In this document: piece after piece, positions 26,115 through 34,918 of the stretch
How positions within the stretch are numbered: position 1 is the first letter of the stretch
Layout of the letters: each line of letters begins with the position of its first letter
Source: Megasphaera sp. AM44-1BH
GTDB taxonomy: Bacteria; Bacillota; Negativicutes; Veillonellales; Megasphaeraceae
Length of the DNA: 64,000 nucleotides
Assembly (NCBI RefSeq): GCF_003467125.1
Contig: NZ_QSFA01000002.1
Coordinates: 219,142-283,141, forward strand
Reading direction: 5' to 3'
Notes under the pieces: generated by a model
The model's input: only the letters and a program-made list of their open reading frames with translations
Told to the model about the DNA's origin: nothing
The model's database searches: none
Position numbers and translations under genes: made by a program

Positions 26115-26389
26115 ATAAAACCGAATTAGTCAACAGTGTAGCAGAAAAAGCTGATATCACGAAAAAAGACGCTGAAAAAGCAGTAAAAGCCGTATTTGAA
26201 GCTATCAGTGAAAGCCTTCAGAAAGACGACAAAGTTCAGATTATCGGCTTCGGTACCTTTGAAGTACGCCACCGTAAGGAACGGGAAGGCCGCAATCCGC
26301 AGACGAAAGAAACCATCAAGATTGCCGCTTCCAATACACCGGCATTCAAAGCGGGCAAACAGCTTAAAGATTTGGTTAACAATAAATAA
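26111..26389 (+). CDS. hup: HU family DNA-binding protein
   Basis: The 92-residue protein begins MNKTELVNSVAEKADITKKDAEKA-like HU sequence (first 20: MNKTELVNSVAEKADITKKD) and has the DNA-arm segment FGTFEVRHRKEREGRNPQT with the intercalating-loop proline, ending in LKDLVN. HU compacts and bends DNA as a dimer. AAAGGAGG precedes the ATG, which overlaps the yabN stop. Although in the mfd operon, so abundant a protein probably also has its own promoter inside yabN; none is obvious. Confidence 0.96.
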   Translation: MNKTELVNSVAEKADITKKDAEKAVKAVFEAISESLQKDDKVQIIGFGTFEVRHRKEREGRNPQTKETIKIAASNTPAFKAGKQLKDLVNNK

Positions 26390-26399
26390 GTCCGTGAGG

Positions 26400-26436
26400 G
26401 AAAAGAGCCGCAGTCAGAAACGGCTCTTTTCTTTTC
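26400..26436 (+). terminator. Terminator of the mfd-hup operon
   Basis: GAAAAGAGCCG / CGGCTCTTTTC, a perfect 11-base stem, followed by a T-rich run. Confidence 0.85.
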
Positions 26437-26466
26437 TTGCATTTTGTCGTACCATGGATATATAAT
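26437..26466 (+). promoter_or_regulatory. Promoter of the glycosyltransferase gene
   Basis: TTGCAT (26437-26442) and TATAAT (26461-26466) with 18-base spacing. Confidence 0.55.
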
Positions 26467-26501
26467 TTAGTAAGACCAGCGGTCTGAAAGAGGGAATCAG
26501 G

Positions 26502-27656
26502 ATGACGAAGAAAAAAGTGCTGATTATGTCAGCTTCTATCGGAAGCGGTCATACCCAGGCAGCACATGCTATAGAAGAATATCTGAAAACCCTGCCGGCA
26601 GAATGCGAAGTGGAACATTTTGACTTCATTTCCAATGATGTGCTTTCCATCGACAACATTGTCAAGGAAACGTATCTGAAGATACTCGATGTATTTCCCA
26701 TGCTCTATGACCTGATGTATTATTCCTCTCAGGGTTATAAAAAAGGCATGGTTGTAAAAACGCTGTTTTCGTGGGGTTTGAAACGCCGTATGCTCCGCGT
26801 GCTGGCCGATAAGAACCCGGACATCATTGTTTTTACGCATCCTTTTCCGGCAGGAGCGGCAGTTCTTTTAAAACGGCAGCACCGCCTGCAGGTTCCCCTG
26901 GTCGGCGTAATCACAGACTTTACCATCCATCAGCTCTGGGTCTATCCACAGATGGATTTGTACTGTGTAGCGACGTCCCAGCTGAAACAGCAGCTCATTG
27001 CACAGCATGTGGCAGCTGAAAAGATTGTCGTTTCCGGCATTCCCGTACGCAATACGTTCCAGCAGCAGCGCTGGCATTGGGATGAAGATCATGAAAAGCG
27101 GCGCAATGTCCTCATCATGGGAGGCGGCCTCGGCATGGGCTCTATCCGTCAGTCCTTGTCCGTACTGGACAAACTGCCGGCCGTCGGTGATTTTACTGTC
27201 GTAACGGGCTATAATGCCGATTTGTACGATGAACTTTGCCAGATGCGGCGGGAACTGCAGCATCATGTAGAAATACTGGGATATACCAATCATATTCCAG
27301 AACTGATGGTACGGGCTTCTGTCCTGGTCACCAAACCGGGAGCCCTGACCTGTACTGAAGCTGCTACTGTCCAGGTGCCTATCGTTCTCTACAGTCCTAT
27401 TCCCGGACAGGAAGAAGCCAATGCCACATATATGCAGAGCAAAGGCTGTGCCCGCTGGGTTAAGACGAAAGATGATCTGGCTGCCGTCGTTTCCGAGCTG
27501 CTCGGGTCACCAGAAAAATTGCAGCACATGTCTGCGGCAAGCCTGGCCTGCCACCGCAACGGGGCGCAGATCATAGGGCGGCGCGTGCTGCAGCTGTTGC
27601 AGGGCCCCTGTGAACCGGAGCTGGATGTGACGACAGAAGAATATTCAAAAGCCTGA
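26502..27656 (+). CDS. Diacylglycerol glycosyltransferase-like protein (MGDG synthase/UgtP type)
   Basis: The 384-residue GT-B protein starts with the MGDG-synthase family motif LIMSASIGSGHTQAA and has the C-terminal sugar-nucleotide region TKPGALTCTEAATVQVPIV near residue 280. Family members move glucose or galactose from a UDP-sugar to diacylglycerol, or in MurG to lipid I, at the cytoplasmic membrane. It is not MurG, whose N-terminus differs. It forms a single-gene unit. Donor sugar and acceptor lipid are not visible. Confidence 0.85.
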   Translation: MTKKKVLIMSASIGSGHTQAAHAIEEYLKTLPAECEVEHFDFISNDVLSIDNIVKETYLKILDVFPMLYDLMYYSSQGYKKGMVVKTLFSWGLKRRMLRVLADKNPDIIVFTHPFPAGAAVLLKRQHRLQVPLVGVITDFTIHQLWVYPQMDLYCVATSQLKQQLIAQHVAAEKIVVSGIPVRNTFQQQRWHWDEDHEKRRNVLIMGGGLGMGSIRQSLSVLDKLPAVGDFTVVTGYNADLYDELCQMRRELQHHVEILGYTNHIPELMVRASVLVTKPGALTCTEAATVQVPIVLYSPIPGQEEANATYMQSKGCARWVKTKDDLAAVVSELLGSPEKLQHMSAASLACHRNGAQIIGRRVLQLLQGPCEPELDVTTEEYSKA

Positions 27657-27680
27657 TTTGATTCAGAAATGAAAGAAACC

Positions 27681-27727
27681 GGAGTGGCTGTTCATAGATA
27701 GTTGCTATGAAAGCGGCTCCGCTTTTT
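27681..27727 (+). terminator. Terminator after the glycosyltransferase
   Basis: GGAG / CTCC outer arms and TCATAG / CTATGA inner arms form an interrupted stem followed by GCTTTTT. Confidence 0.65.
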
Positions 27728-27747
27728 ACTATGGAGGGAAATACACG

Positions 27748-29058
27748 ATGAAACGTAAACGCAGCCGGCGCTCTTCAGGAAGCCCGGCCATTGCCAGACC
27801 TTTTGCCGTCCTGCTGTTGCTCATTGCCATCTGTGCCGGGGCCTGGTGGTATCTTAACGGCAATACGGAAAAAAAGGCCGATGAAGAAATAACCCATATC
27901 GATACGGTACAGGACAATGGCATGGATGCCGATTATACGGGACCGGCCGGAGAACTGCAGGATGCCGTGGAAACATGGCTGAAGGCACAGCATGCTTCAG
28001 TGACTGTCCTGAAAACAGAAAACAGGGAAGAAGACCGTCGGGCTACAGGCGGAAAGATACGCTGGACGACGAAACAGGTCGAAGTCGTGCCGGAAAAAGA
28101 ATTCTCACGGACTGATCTGGAAAACGAACTGGCAAAGAGTGGCGGAAAAGCTGTCCTGTATCAGGTGGATACGAAAAAAGCTGGTGGCAGTACCGTTACG
28201 GAATACGATATCGCTTTGTTCGATATGCTGGATAAGGAACAAGTCTATCTCGTCGTGACCAAATTGTATGTCACTGAACCGGGAGCTTCAAAAGAAAAGG
28301 AAGAAGCCGTAAAGAAAGCCGTGCTGAACGCAAAAGACAAGGACCTGGCCAGTACGAAAGAAAAGAAGAGCACTGCCGGTCAGCAGCATCCGGCTGAAGT
28401 CCGGGGACGGCTGGCTATCGTCATCGATGACTGCGGAAGCAGCCTCGATATCCTGAGCCAGTTCAATGATATGCCTATTCCTCTCACGTATGCTGTTATG
28501 CCATATAAATCCCACACGGCGGAAAGTGCTGACAGTGGCTACCGGGCAGGACGTCAGATTTTCGTCCATATGCCCATGCAGCCTCAGGGCGTGGCGTCAT
28601 CGGAATCAGTCTATATCGGAACAGATATGAGTGACAGCAAGGTGAAGGCTACGGCCAATGAAATCCTCGACCAGGTACCCCATGCCATCGGCATGAACAA
28701 TCATCAGGGATCTCTGGCGACGTCGGACAGCCGGATTATGAAGGACATCATGCAGGTCATGAGCAGCCGCGGCCTGGTTTATCTGGACAGCCGTACCAAC
28801 AGTACCTCTGTGGGAGAACAGACGGCCCGTGCTATGGGTGTCGTGACCAGCCGGAATAATTTGTTCATCGATAATGATGCCAGTGTCGATGCGATAAAGA
28901 GCCGCCTGCGCCAGGCCGGCAGCATCGCAAGGGAAAACGGCAGTGCCATCGTCATCGGCCACTGTCGCCGCAATACGGCACAGGCACTCAGTGAAATGAT
29001 TGATGAACTGCACAATGACGGCATTGACCTGGTCTTTGCCACAGATCTGATGGAATAG
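27748..29058 (+). CDS. Divergent polysaccharide deacetylase family protein (DUF610/YibQ)
   Basis: The 436-residue protein has an Arg/Lys-rich start, one membrane anchor (about residues 13-34), a low-complexity Lys/Glu linker and a C-terminal deacetylase-like barrel. That barrel starts with LAIVIDDCGSSLDIL near 224 and continues with YAVMPY, FVHMPMQP, NNHQGS and VIGHCRR, as in YibQ proteins. Such proteins are typical of diderm bacteria and are placed in the envelope. Whether they act on peptidoglycan or other glycans is unsettled. A putative operon continues with a permease and an SDR enzyme. Confidence 0.85.
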   Translation: MKRKRSRRSSGSPAIARPFAVLLLLIAICAGAWWYLNGNTEKKADEEITHIDTVQDNGMDADYTGPAGELQDAVETWLKAQHASVTVLKTENREEDRRATGGKIRWTTKQVEVVPEKEFSRTDLENELAKSGGKAVLYQVDTKKAGGSTVTEYDIALFDMLDKEQVYLVVTKLYVTEPGASKEKEEAVKKAVLNAKDKDLASTKEKKSTAGQQHPAEVRGRLAIVIDDCGSSLDILSQFNDMPIPLTYAVMPYKSHTAESADSGYRAGRQIFVHMPMQPQGVASSESVYIGTDMSDSKVKATANEILDQVPHAIGMNNHQGSLATSDSRIMKDIMQVMSSRGLVYLDSRTNSTSVGEQTARAMGVVTSRNNLFIDNDASVDAIKSRLRQAGSIARENGSAIVIGHCRRNTAQALSEMIDELHNDGIDLVFATDLME

Positions 29059-29071
29059 GAGCTGCTAGAAT

Positions 29072-29848
29072 ATGGATTTTCTTTCCCTTTCATGGGAGTA
29101 TTTGCTGATTACGCTGTGCGGTGGTTTTTTATCGGGATTCATTGACTCCATTGCCGGCGGCGGGGGACTCATTTCCCTGCCGGTTTTCCTGGCCATGGGC
29201 ATGCCGCCCCACTACGCTATCGGCACGAATAAATTTGCTGCAACCTTTGGCAGTGGTATCAGTACGGTCCAGTTCATGCGTGCCGGGAAAGTAGACGGCG
29301 GTCTCATGAAGAAACTCGTGCCTTTCACTTTTATCGGGGCCGTCCTGGGCTGCCTGCTCATGCTTCATATGTCGGCTGCAATGCTGCAGCCCCTGGTCAT
29401 TGCCGCGCTGGTGGCCGTAGCCATTTTCGTTTTCAGCCGCAGGGACCTGGGTTCAGTCAGCACTTATACGGGAGAAACGAAGAAAAAGCTGATCCAGGGA
29501 GCAGCCTTTGCCTTTGCCATCGGTGTCTACGATGGTTTTATCGGGCCGGGAACAGGGACATTCCTGATTATTGCCTTTGCCATGCTGGGCTTTGATTTCG
29601 TCGTCGCCGCTGGTAATGCCAAGGTGCTGAATTTTGTGAGTAACCTCACGGCCTTCTGCTTATTCATTTATTCGGGAAAAGTCCTGTATGCTTACGGCCT
29701 GACCATGGCACTGGGAATATTCATCGGTGCCTTTTTCGGATCCCGCATGGCCATCCGCCGGGGCAGTGGTTTCGTCCGCCTCATCATGATGACCGTAACG
29801 ACCCTGCTTATCGGCAAGCTGATTCTCCAGTATTTCGGACTGTTCTGA
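29072..29848 (+). CDS. TSUP (TauE/SafE) family membrane permease
   Basis: The 258-residue protein has about eight membrane segments in two halves. The first carries GFIDSIAGGGGLISLPVFL near residue 21, the classic TauE/SafE signature, and the second VYDGFIGPGTGTFL near 150. Members move sulfite, sulfonates or other organic anions. AGGAG precedes the ATG. It is 13 bases from the deacetylase-like gene and 11 from the next, so all three are probably co-transcribed; substrate unknown. Confidence 0.87.
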   Translation: MDFLSLSWEYLLITLCGGFLSGFIDSIAGGGGLISLPVFLAMGMPPHYAIGTNKFAATFGSGISTVQFMRAGKVDGGLMKKLVPFTFIGAVLGCLLMLHMSAAMLQPLVIAALVAVAIFVFSRRDLGSVSTYTGETKKKLIQGAAFAFAIGVYDGFIGPGTGTFLIIAFAMLGFDFVVAAGNAKVLNFVSNLTAFCLFIYSGKVLYAYGLTMALGIFIGAFFGSRMAIRRGSGFVRLIMMTVTTLLIGKLILQYFGLF

Positions 29849-29859
29849 GGTGGTTGCAT

Positions 29860-30612
29860 ATGAATTGGAAAAATAAAGTCATCCTCATCAGTGGCGGGAC
29901 TTCCGGAATTGGTCTGGCGACGGCCCGGATTCTACTGGGAAAAGGAGCCTGCGTCGTCATCAATGGCCGCGATACTGCACGAGGAGAAGAAGCTCTTGCG
30001 CAGCTAGGCACTCTTGCGGGAAACTGCCAGTTTGTGCCCGGCGATGTGAGCAGGGAAGAGGCATGCCGGCATATGGTGCAGGAAACACTGGATTATTTCG
30101 GCAGGTTGGACGGACTGGTGACGTCAGCCGGTTATTATGAAGAAGAACTGCTGGAAAATGTGACGGCCCAATCAGCGGCGCGGCTTTTTGCTACCAACGT
30201 ATACGGCACCATATTTCTCTGCCGGGAAGCTCTGGAACCACTGAAAAAGAACAGGGGAAGCATCGTCATGGTCAGCAGCGATGCCGGTCTGCAGGGAAAT
30301 GTCGGCTGCTCTGTCTACAGTGCGACCAAAGGGGCTGTCGTATCCTTCTGCAAGTCCCTGGCACTGGAACTGGCTCCTCACGGCGTCCGGGTCAACTGCG
30401 TCTGCCCTGGCGATGTAAAGACGCCGCTCCTTTCCCGCCAGATGACAGCCAATCCCGATGAGACGGAAGAGTCCCTGCGCCAGCAGTATCCGCTCTACCG
30501 GCTGGCAGAAGCTTCTGAAGTTGGAGAAGTCATTGTGTTCCTGTTAAGCCAGGCCGCTTCTTATATGACTGCCACGGCAGTTCCCGTCGATGGCGGTTTG
30601 ACAAGCTGGTAA
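29860..30612 (+). CDS. Short-chain dehydrogenase/reductase
   Basis: The 250-residue protein is a classical SDR: GGTSGIGLATA nucleotide loop near residue 13, catalytic Ser around VMVSSDAG and Tyr-Lys in YSATKGA near 152, and the C-terminal VPVDGGLTSW typical of FabG-like enzymes. It oxidises or reduces a hydroxyl/carbonyl with NAD(P)H. I start at the ATG at 29860, 6 bases after GAGGTGG. Many such proteins are annotated as 3-oxoacyl-ACP reductases, but without a fatty-acid gene context I leave the substrate open. Confidence 0.88.
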   Translation: MNWKNKVILISGGTSGIGLATARILLGKGACVVINGRDTARGEEALAQLGTLAGNCQFVPGDVSREEACRHMVQETLDYFGRLDGLVTSAGYYEEELLENVTAQSAARLFATNVYGTIFLCREALEPLKKNRGSIVMVSSDAGLQGNVGCSVYSATKGAVVSFCKSLALELAPHGVRVNCVCPGDVKTPLLSRQMTANPDETEESLRQQYPLYRLAEASEVGEVIVFLLSQAASYMTATAVPVDGGLTSW

Positions 30613-30661
30613 AAACATGGGAAAATAAAGAAAAGTGTATTTTGAAAATGGGGGGATTCCT

Positions 30662-31531
30662 ATGTCAGATGAAATGGATAAAGTACAGGCACTACAAGAA
30701 GAAATCGATGCCCTGAAAAAGGAACTGACGGCTATGAAAGCCGAAAAAGAAGCCCATGCGCCGGTTGCGCCGACGGCTTCCCTGGAAGTAATCCAGTCCA
30801 TCGAAAATTCGTCTGCCGATTCCGATCTTAAGGTCGAAACCTATTGCCGCTGGGCAGCTGCCCGTGCTGGAGCTATTGTCATTGCGCCCCTCGTCGGCAC
30901 TATCGCCCTCATGGCAAATGAAGTATATCTTGTCAGCCGCATTGCCAAAGTGTACAATGTTAAACTTTCTGAACGTGCTGTCATCGCTTTCCTCGGTGCT
31001 ATGGGCAGCCGTATGGCCGGCAATCTCCTGACGACACTGATTCCGTTCAGTGCCGTACAGGTTCCTGTTGCCGTAGGTATCACCTACAGCCTGGGCCGCG
31101 TAACGCAGCGTTGGATGAAAGACGGTATGCCTACCGACATGGGTCCGTATATTGAAATGATGGCACAGTGGAAGGACAAGGCCCGCAAACAAGTAGACCG
31201 GCTGCGTGACAACCCGCTGAAAAACGTACCTCTCGGAGATGAAACGGTTGATTTCATGAAACGCTGGGGCAGTGCGGCCAAGGAAGCGGCTATCGATGCC
31301 TTTGACGACGTCAAGGAAAAAGGGCAGGTTGTCGTCGATTCCGTACGGCGCCGCAGTGTTGTCGATGACGTAGAAGAAGCAAAAGAAAACAGTGCCGATG
31401 CCAAAGTACCGGTGCAGGAAGATGCGGCCCCGGAAGGGGAAACAGCTGCTGCTGATACTGCCGAACCGTCTGTCGATGAAAAGGTACAGGCGGCTGTAGA
31501 AGATGCTAAGATTCCTCTTGATGAAAAATAA
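30662..31531 (+). CDS. Membrane-associated protein with DUF697-like core
   Basis: The 289-residue protein starts at an ATG behind GGGGGGA. It has an N-terminal coiled coil (about 5-30), a hydrophobic core (about 66-148) with AGAIVIAPLVGTIALM and VSRIAKVYNVKLSERA, then a charged helical region and an acidic Ala/Glu/Asp-rich tail. The core resembles DUF697/YcjF-like domains by its pattern of two hydrophobic hairpins around a YxV/YG turn; this is my pattern reading, not a search. Function unknown. A YkvA-family gene follows 14 bases later and is probably co-transcribed. Confidence 0.6.
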   Translation: MSDEMDKVQALQEEIDALKKELTAMKAEKEAHAPVAPTASLEVIQSIENSSADSDLKVETYCRWAAARAGAIVIAPLVGTIALMANEVYLVSRIAKVYNVKLSERAVIAFLGAMGSRMAGNLLTTLIPFSAVQVPVAVGITYSLGRVTQRWMKDGMPTDMGPYIEMMAQWKDKARKQVDRLRDNPLKNVPLGDETVDFMKRWGSAAKEAAIDAFDDVKEKGQVVVDSVRRRSVVDDVEEAKENSADAKVPVQEDAAPEGETAAADTAEPSVDEKVQAAVEDAKIPLDEK

Positions 31532-31545
31532 ATGAAGGTGTGCCT

Positions 31546-31890
31546 ATGTGGAAATTATTGCTGTTTTTTACCCGCTTCTATTCGCCAGGCCGTTTTCTGC
31601 GGTTCCTGAGTAAAACGAAGGGGAAACTGCATTTTCTGCCGAAACTCCTGGCCATCTTTTATTGCATTCAGGACAAGGATACGCCCCGCATGGTCCGGCT
31701 CGTGCTCATGGGTGCCATCGGATATGTCATCCTGCCCATCGATATCGTTCCCGATATCCTGCCTGTCGCTGGCTGGATCGATGATGCGGCTGTCGTGGCA
31801 GCGGCTTTGAAGTTTGCAGCGGCGTACATCAAACCGGAGCACAAAGAAAAAGTACGTCGCATCCTTCCCTTTGCCCGCTGTGACTGGTGA
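31546..31890 (+). CDS. YkvA/DUF1232 family membrane protein
   Basis: The 114-residue protein has the DUF1232 signature GYVILPIDIVPDILPVAGWI (residues about 62-81) followed by DDAAVV, a short membrane-hairpin domain of unknown function found widely in bacteria. I start at the ATG at 31546, 5 bases after AAGGTG; an in-frame GTG two codons earlier is possible. It ends before a strong terminator. Confidence 0.85.
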   Translation: MWKLLLFFTRFYSPGRFLRFLSKTKGKLHFLPKLLAIFYCIQDKDTPRMVRLVLMGAIGYVILPIDIVPDILPVAGWIDDAAVVAAALKFAAAYIKPEHKEKVRRILPFARCDW

Positions 31891-31949
31891 ATATTCCGGC
31901 GGGAGGAAAGACTGCATCAGCTGCAGGCCCGTCAGTTATAGTGTTTCAG

Positions 31950-31977
31950 GCTGCCGCATCTGCGGCAGCTTTTTTTA
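31950..31977 (+). terminator. Terminator after the DUF1232 gene
   Basis: GCTGCCGC / GCGGCAGC stem, 4-base loop, then a run of T. Confidence 0.9.
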
Positions 31978-32010
31978 CGGTATAAAGTACCATGTTTTAT
32001 GCGGCAACTT

Positions 32011-32039
32011 TTGACAAATGGTCCTATACAGCGTAAAAT
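32011..32039 (+). promoter_or_regulatory. Promoter of the thioesterase gene
   Basis: Perfect TTGACA (32011-32016), 17 bases, TAAAAT (32034-32039). Confidence 0.7.
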
Positions 32040-32076
32040 AATAGGGCATGTTTGAGTGAGAACAGGAGTGGAGAAA

Positions 32077-32499
32077 ATGGTCAGCGTAACAGAAAGAGTC
32101 CGCTTCAGCGAGACAGATATGATGGGCAATGCCCATCATGCCAATCACATCCGCTGGTTTGAGTGTGCGCGCTGTGAATATATGCGTGCTGCCGGTGTCG
32201 ATTTATTTGAACTCATGGATGAAGGAATCCTCTTTCCAATCAAAAACGTAAGTTGTGAGTACATCGACAACATTTATTATGATGATGAAATCATCATTGA
32301 AGCCCGGCTGGTCAAGTTATCCCGGGCCCAGATGGTGTATGCCTACCGGATTCTGCGTAAACGTGACGGACGCCTTATGGCTGAAGGCACGACGCAGAAC
32401 GTATTTACCCACAAGGATACGGGCAAAGTAGCCCGCATCGGCGATGGCCCGTATCTCAGACTGAAAGCCATGTATGAAAAGGATCAGCAGGAAATGTAA
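32077..32499 (+). CDS. Acyl-CoA thioesterase, 4HBT hotdog family
   Basis: The 140-residue protein has the YbgC/4-hydroxybenzoyl-CoA thioesterase signature RFSETDMMGNAHHANHIRWF near residue 9, with the catalytic-type Asp in TDMMGNAHH, and the usual central NVSCEYID strand. It hydrolyses an acyl-CoA, probably short or medium chain. The ATG at 32077 follows AGGAG by 8 bases. Single-gene unit with a near-consensus promoter; a membrane protein gene follows after 61 bases. Confidence 0.88.
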   Translation: MVSVTERVRFSETDMMGNAHHANHIRWFECARCEYMRAAGVDLFELMDEGILFPIKNVSCEYIDNIYYDDEIIIEARLVKLSRAQMVYAYRILRKRDGRLMAEGTTQNVFTHKDTGKVARIGDGPYLRLKAMYEKDQQEM

Positions 32500-32560
32500 T
32501 ATATTTCTGCATCCACTACTCTAGTTTCACTGCGTATTTTACCTAAAGGAGTCCTGTGTC

Positions 32561-33103
32561 GTGATTGTCTACCAGTTACTGAACATCATTATTTTCATTG
32601 TCGGCCTCGTTGCTGTACTGTATCTGTTATTCCGCCTCTTTGCCTGGCACCAGGGTGATGCCCGCTTCGTTATTGAAGCGCGGAAACGCCAGCCCTTTGC
32701 CTTAAAAAGCCTGACTGCCAGTACGGCTGTATTTGAAACGGAAGTTCCTTTCAAGAATGTAGGGAAACAGCTGGGAACAATTATGGATTTTTATCCCCGG
32801 ACCCTGCTTCCATATGAACAGTATGACAAAGTCATTGTCCATTCCCAGCTGGCAAATAAAGCGGCGGAACGCAATGATGGATATTGGGAATCGGTTATCA
32901 TCAACCCTGGTGAATCGGGCCGTATCCGCGTTACCATCGAACTGGTAAGTAAAGAAGGAACCATCCGCGAAGACCTGAAAACGTTCCCGGATATGCCTAT
33001 TGATCTGGTATATCAGGTCGTATCCCGTAGTGAATGGTATATTCACAAGGCCCGCATTACACTGAAAGCTTCCGAAGTAAAACGGGCAATGGAACAAGCA
33101 TAG
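32561..33103 (+). CDS. Uncharacterised membrane-anchored protein
   Basis: I do not recognise this 180-residue protein. It has one N-terminal membrane segment (about residues 4-25) and then a mostly beta-rich soluble part with FETEVPFKNVGKQLGTIMDF and INPGESGRIRVTIELV, which looks like a beta-sandwich outside or inside the membrane. The start is a GTG behind AAAGGAG. It is 14 bases upstream of an F420 ligase-like gene, so the two are probably one unit. Confidence 0.65.
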   Translation: MIVYQLLNIIIFIVGLVAVLYLLFRLFAWHQGDARFVIEARKRQPFALKSLTASTAVFETEVPFKNVGKQLGTIMDFYPRTLLPYEQYDKVIVHSQLANKAAERNDGYWESVIINPGESGRIRVTIELVSKEGTIREDLKTFPDMPIDLVYQVVSRSEWYIHKARITLKASEVKRAMEQA

Positions 33104-33117
33104 GAGGGGGAAAAGAC

Positions 33118-33801
33118 ATGGCAGAATTAGAATTAGTACCGGTAAAGACCAGAATACTGACAGATAAAGATGACATCGTCGATGTCATAGAAGAATATGC
33201 AAAAGATATTGTCGGCCCCGATGATATCGTCTGCTCGGCTGAAAGCGTCGTCGCTATCACCCAGCACCGCTATACCCGCCCGGAAGAATTGACGCCGACC
33301 TGGCAATGTCGTCTCATGCGCCGCTTCGTTCCCGGTGAAGGGAGCATGGCCAGCCTGTATGGTATGCAGGCGGCTATGAACCTCGAAGGAGAATGGAAGA
33401 TGCTCTTCTGGTTCATCATTGGCTTTTTGGCAAAACTGGTCGGTAAAAATGGCGTCTGGTATGCTAAATGCCGTCAGGCATCGCTGACTGATGACGTAAC
33501 AGGTACGATGCCGCCTTTTGACAAATGTATCGTCTATGGTCCGGATAAGCCTGATGAAGTGGCAGAAGCCATCAAAAAGCGCATGGGCTGTTACGGCGCC
33601 TGCGTAGCTGATGTCAATGACCTCAAACGTTCGGCTGTCCTGGGACATTCCCGTGGCCTTAATCCGAAGGAAATTGCCCGCATCCTGATCAATAACCCCT
33701 TTGGCAACGCATCGCAGAAGACACCTATTGTCGTCATCAAAAACTATGCCCAGGCCGTGCGGGAACAAAAAAGTGAAGCAGCCGCCAAGCAGCAGAACTA
33801 A
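33118..33801 (+). CDS. Coenzyme F420-0:L-glutamate ligase-like protein
   Basis: The 227-residue protein matches the CofE/FbiB ligase family pattern: N-terminal LELVPVKTRILTDKDDIV, VCSAESVVAITQHR near residue 41, and a C-terminal NPKEIARILINNPFGNASQKTP segment. CofE adds glutamate to F420-0 with GTP, but fermenting Firmicutes are not known to make F420, so here it may ligate another substrate. I start at the ATG at 33118 just after TAGGAGGGGG. It lies in a row with rdgB and a phosphodiesterase. Confidence 0.72.
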   Translation: MAELELVPVKTRILTDKDDIVDVIEEYAKDIVGPDDIVCSAESVVAITQHRYTRPEELTPTWQCRLMRRFVPGEGSMASLYGMQAAMNLEGEWKMLFWFIIGFLAKLVGKNGVWYAKCRQASLTDDVTGTMPPFDKCIVYGPDKPDEVAEAIKKRMGCYGACVADVNDLKRSAVLGHSRGLNPKEIARILINNPFGNASQKTPIVVIKNYAQAVREQKSEAAAKQQN

Positions 33802-33821
33802 AGGCGGAGAAGGAGCATACG

Positions 33822-34412
33822 ATGAAGGAAACGATTGTCCTGGCAACGCATAATGCCGGAAAGATCCGGGAATTCAAAGGCGCTCTTGAACCATTGGGAT
33901 ATGACGTCGTGTCTGTACATGACGTCATTTCTGATATCAAGGAGCCGGAAGAAACGGGCACAACCTTTGAGGAAAACGCCCGTCTGAAAGCCCTGTATTA
34001 TATGAAGGCTACAGGCCGGCCCTGCCTGGCCGATGACTCGGGCATCATTGCCGATGCTCTTCATGGCCGGCCCGGCGTCTATTCGGCGCGATATGCCGGA
34101 CCGGAATGCGACGATGAAAAGAATAACCAGAAACTCATCGATGAATTGCGGCCTTTTCCTCCAGAACAGCGGACGGCCCATTATGTGTGCGACCTGGTCC
34201 TTATCTGGCCCGATAGCCGTGAAATTCATGCCGAAGGAACCTGTTCCGGTATCATCCGTGATTTCTATGCCGGTACAGGCGGATTTGGTTATGATCCCTT
34301 GTTTTATGTACCTTCCTATGGCAGGACGATGGCAGAACTGTCACTGGAAGAGAAAAACAAGATCAGCCACCGCGGCCGTGCCTTGAAAAAACTATTGGAG
34401 CTTTTGCCATGA
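33822..34412 (+). CDS. rdgB: XTP/dITP diphosphatase, non-canonical purine NTP pyrophosphatase
   Basis: The 196-residue protein begins with the family motif LATHNAGKIREFKG and continues with FEENARLKA, LADDSGI and GYDPLFYVPSYGRTMAEL, all hallmark RdgB/HAM1 segments. It removes ITP and XTP from the nucleotide pool. AAGGAG precedes the ATG. Its stop overlaps the next gene (ATGA), so the two are co-translated. Confidence 0.95.
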   Translation: MKETIVLATHNAGKIREFKGALEPLGYDVVSVHDVISDIKEPEETGTTFEENARLKALYYMKATGRPCLADDSGIIADALHGRPGVYSARYAGPECDDEKNNQKLIDELRPFPPEQRTAHYVCDLVLIWPDSREIHAEGTCSGIIRDFYAGTGGFGYDPLFYVPSYGRTMAELSLEEKNKISHRGRALKKLLELLP

Positions 34413-34900
34413 CTACAGCCCGTATTGGATTAGTCAGTGACAGCCATGGACGGTTTTCCTGTCTGGAACAGATGGTGGATCAGGCACCGGACGTCTGCTG
34501 CTGGATACACGGTGGCGATTACTGCAACGATGCCGAAGATCTGGCTGCATATGCGGCCGTACCCGTATATGCCGTCCTCGGTAATAATGACTACCTGACA
34601 GATATGAATGTGCCCGAACGGCGCATCGTGAAGGCTGCCGGCCTTACGATTGCCGTCATCCATGGTAGTCAGTGGTATGGAGAAAAACGGCTCCGAAAAC
34701 TGGAAGAATGGGGGCACAGTGCCGGAGCTGACTTGGTCGTATTCGGTCATACGCACTGCCAGTATAAACTGGAACAGGATGGCTTTGTCGTTGTCAATCC
34801 CGGCAGTATCGGCCGCCCCAGAGACAGGAGAGAAGGGACTTACGCCATCGTCACGGCAGAAGATGGCCGGCTGACGGATATCCAATTTTATCACCTATAA
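34409..34900 (+). CDS. YfcE/MJ0936 family phosphodiesterase
   Basis: The 163-residue metallophosphoesterase has GLVSDSHGR near residue 7, WIHGGD near 33, LGNND near 56, VIHGSQWY near 76 and FGHTHCQYK near 111, giving the full set of metal ligands. Family members cleave phosphodiesters in vitro; the natural substrate is not known. It commonly follows rdgB in Firmicutes, as here. A tRNA operon with its own promoter follows. Confidence 0.92.
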   Translation: MTTARIGLVSDSHGRFSCLEQMVDQAPDVCCWIHGGDYCNDAEDLAAYAAVPVYAVLGNNDYLTDMNVPERRIVKAAGLTIAVIHGSQWYGEKRLRKLEEWGHSAGADLVVFGHTHCQYKLEQDGFVVVNPGSIGRPRDRREGTYAIVTAEDGRLTDIQFYHL

Positions 34901-34918
34901 AATTTAGTGATATAATAT

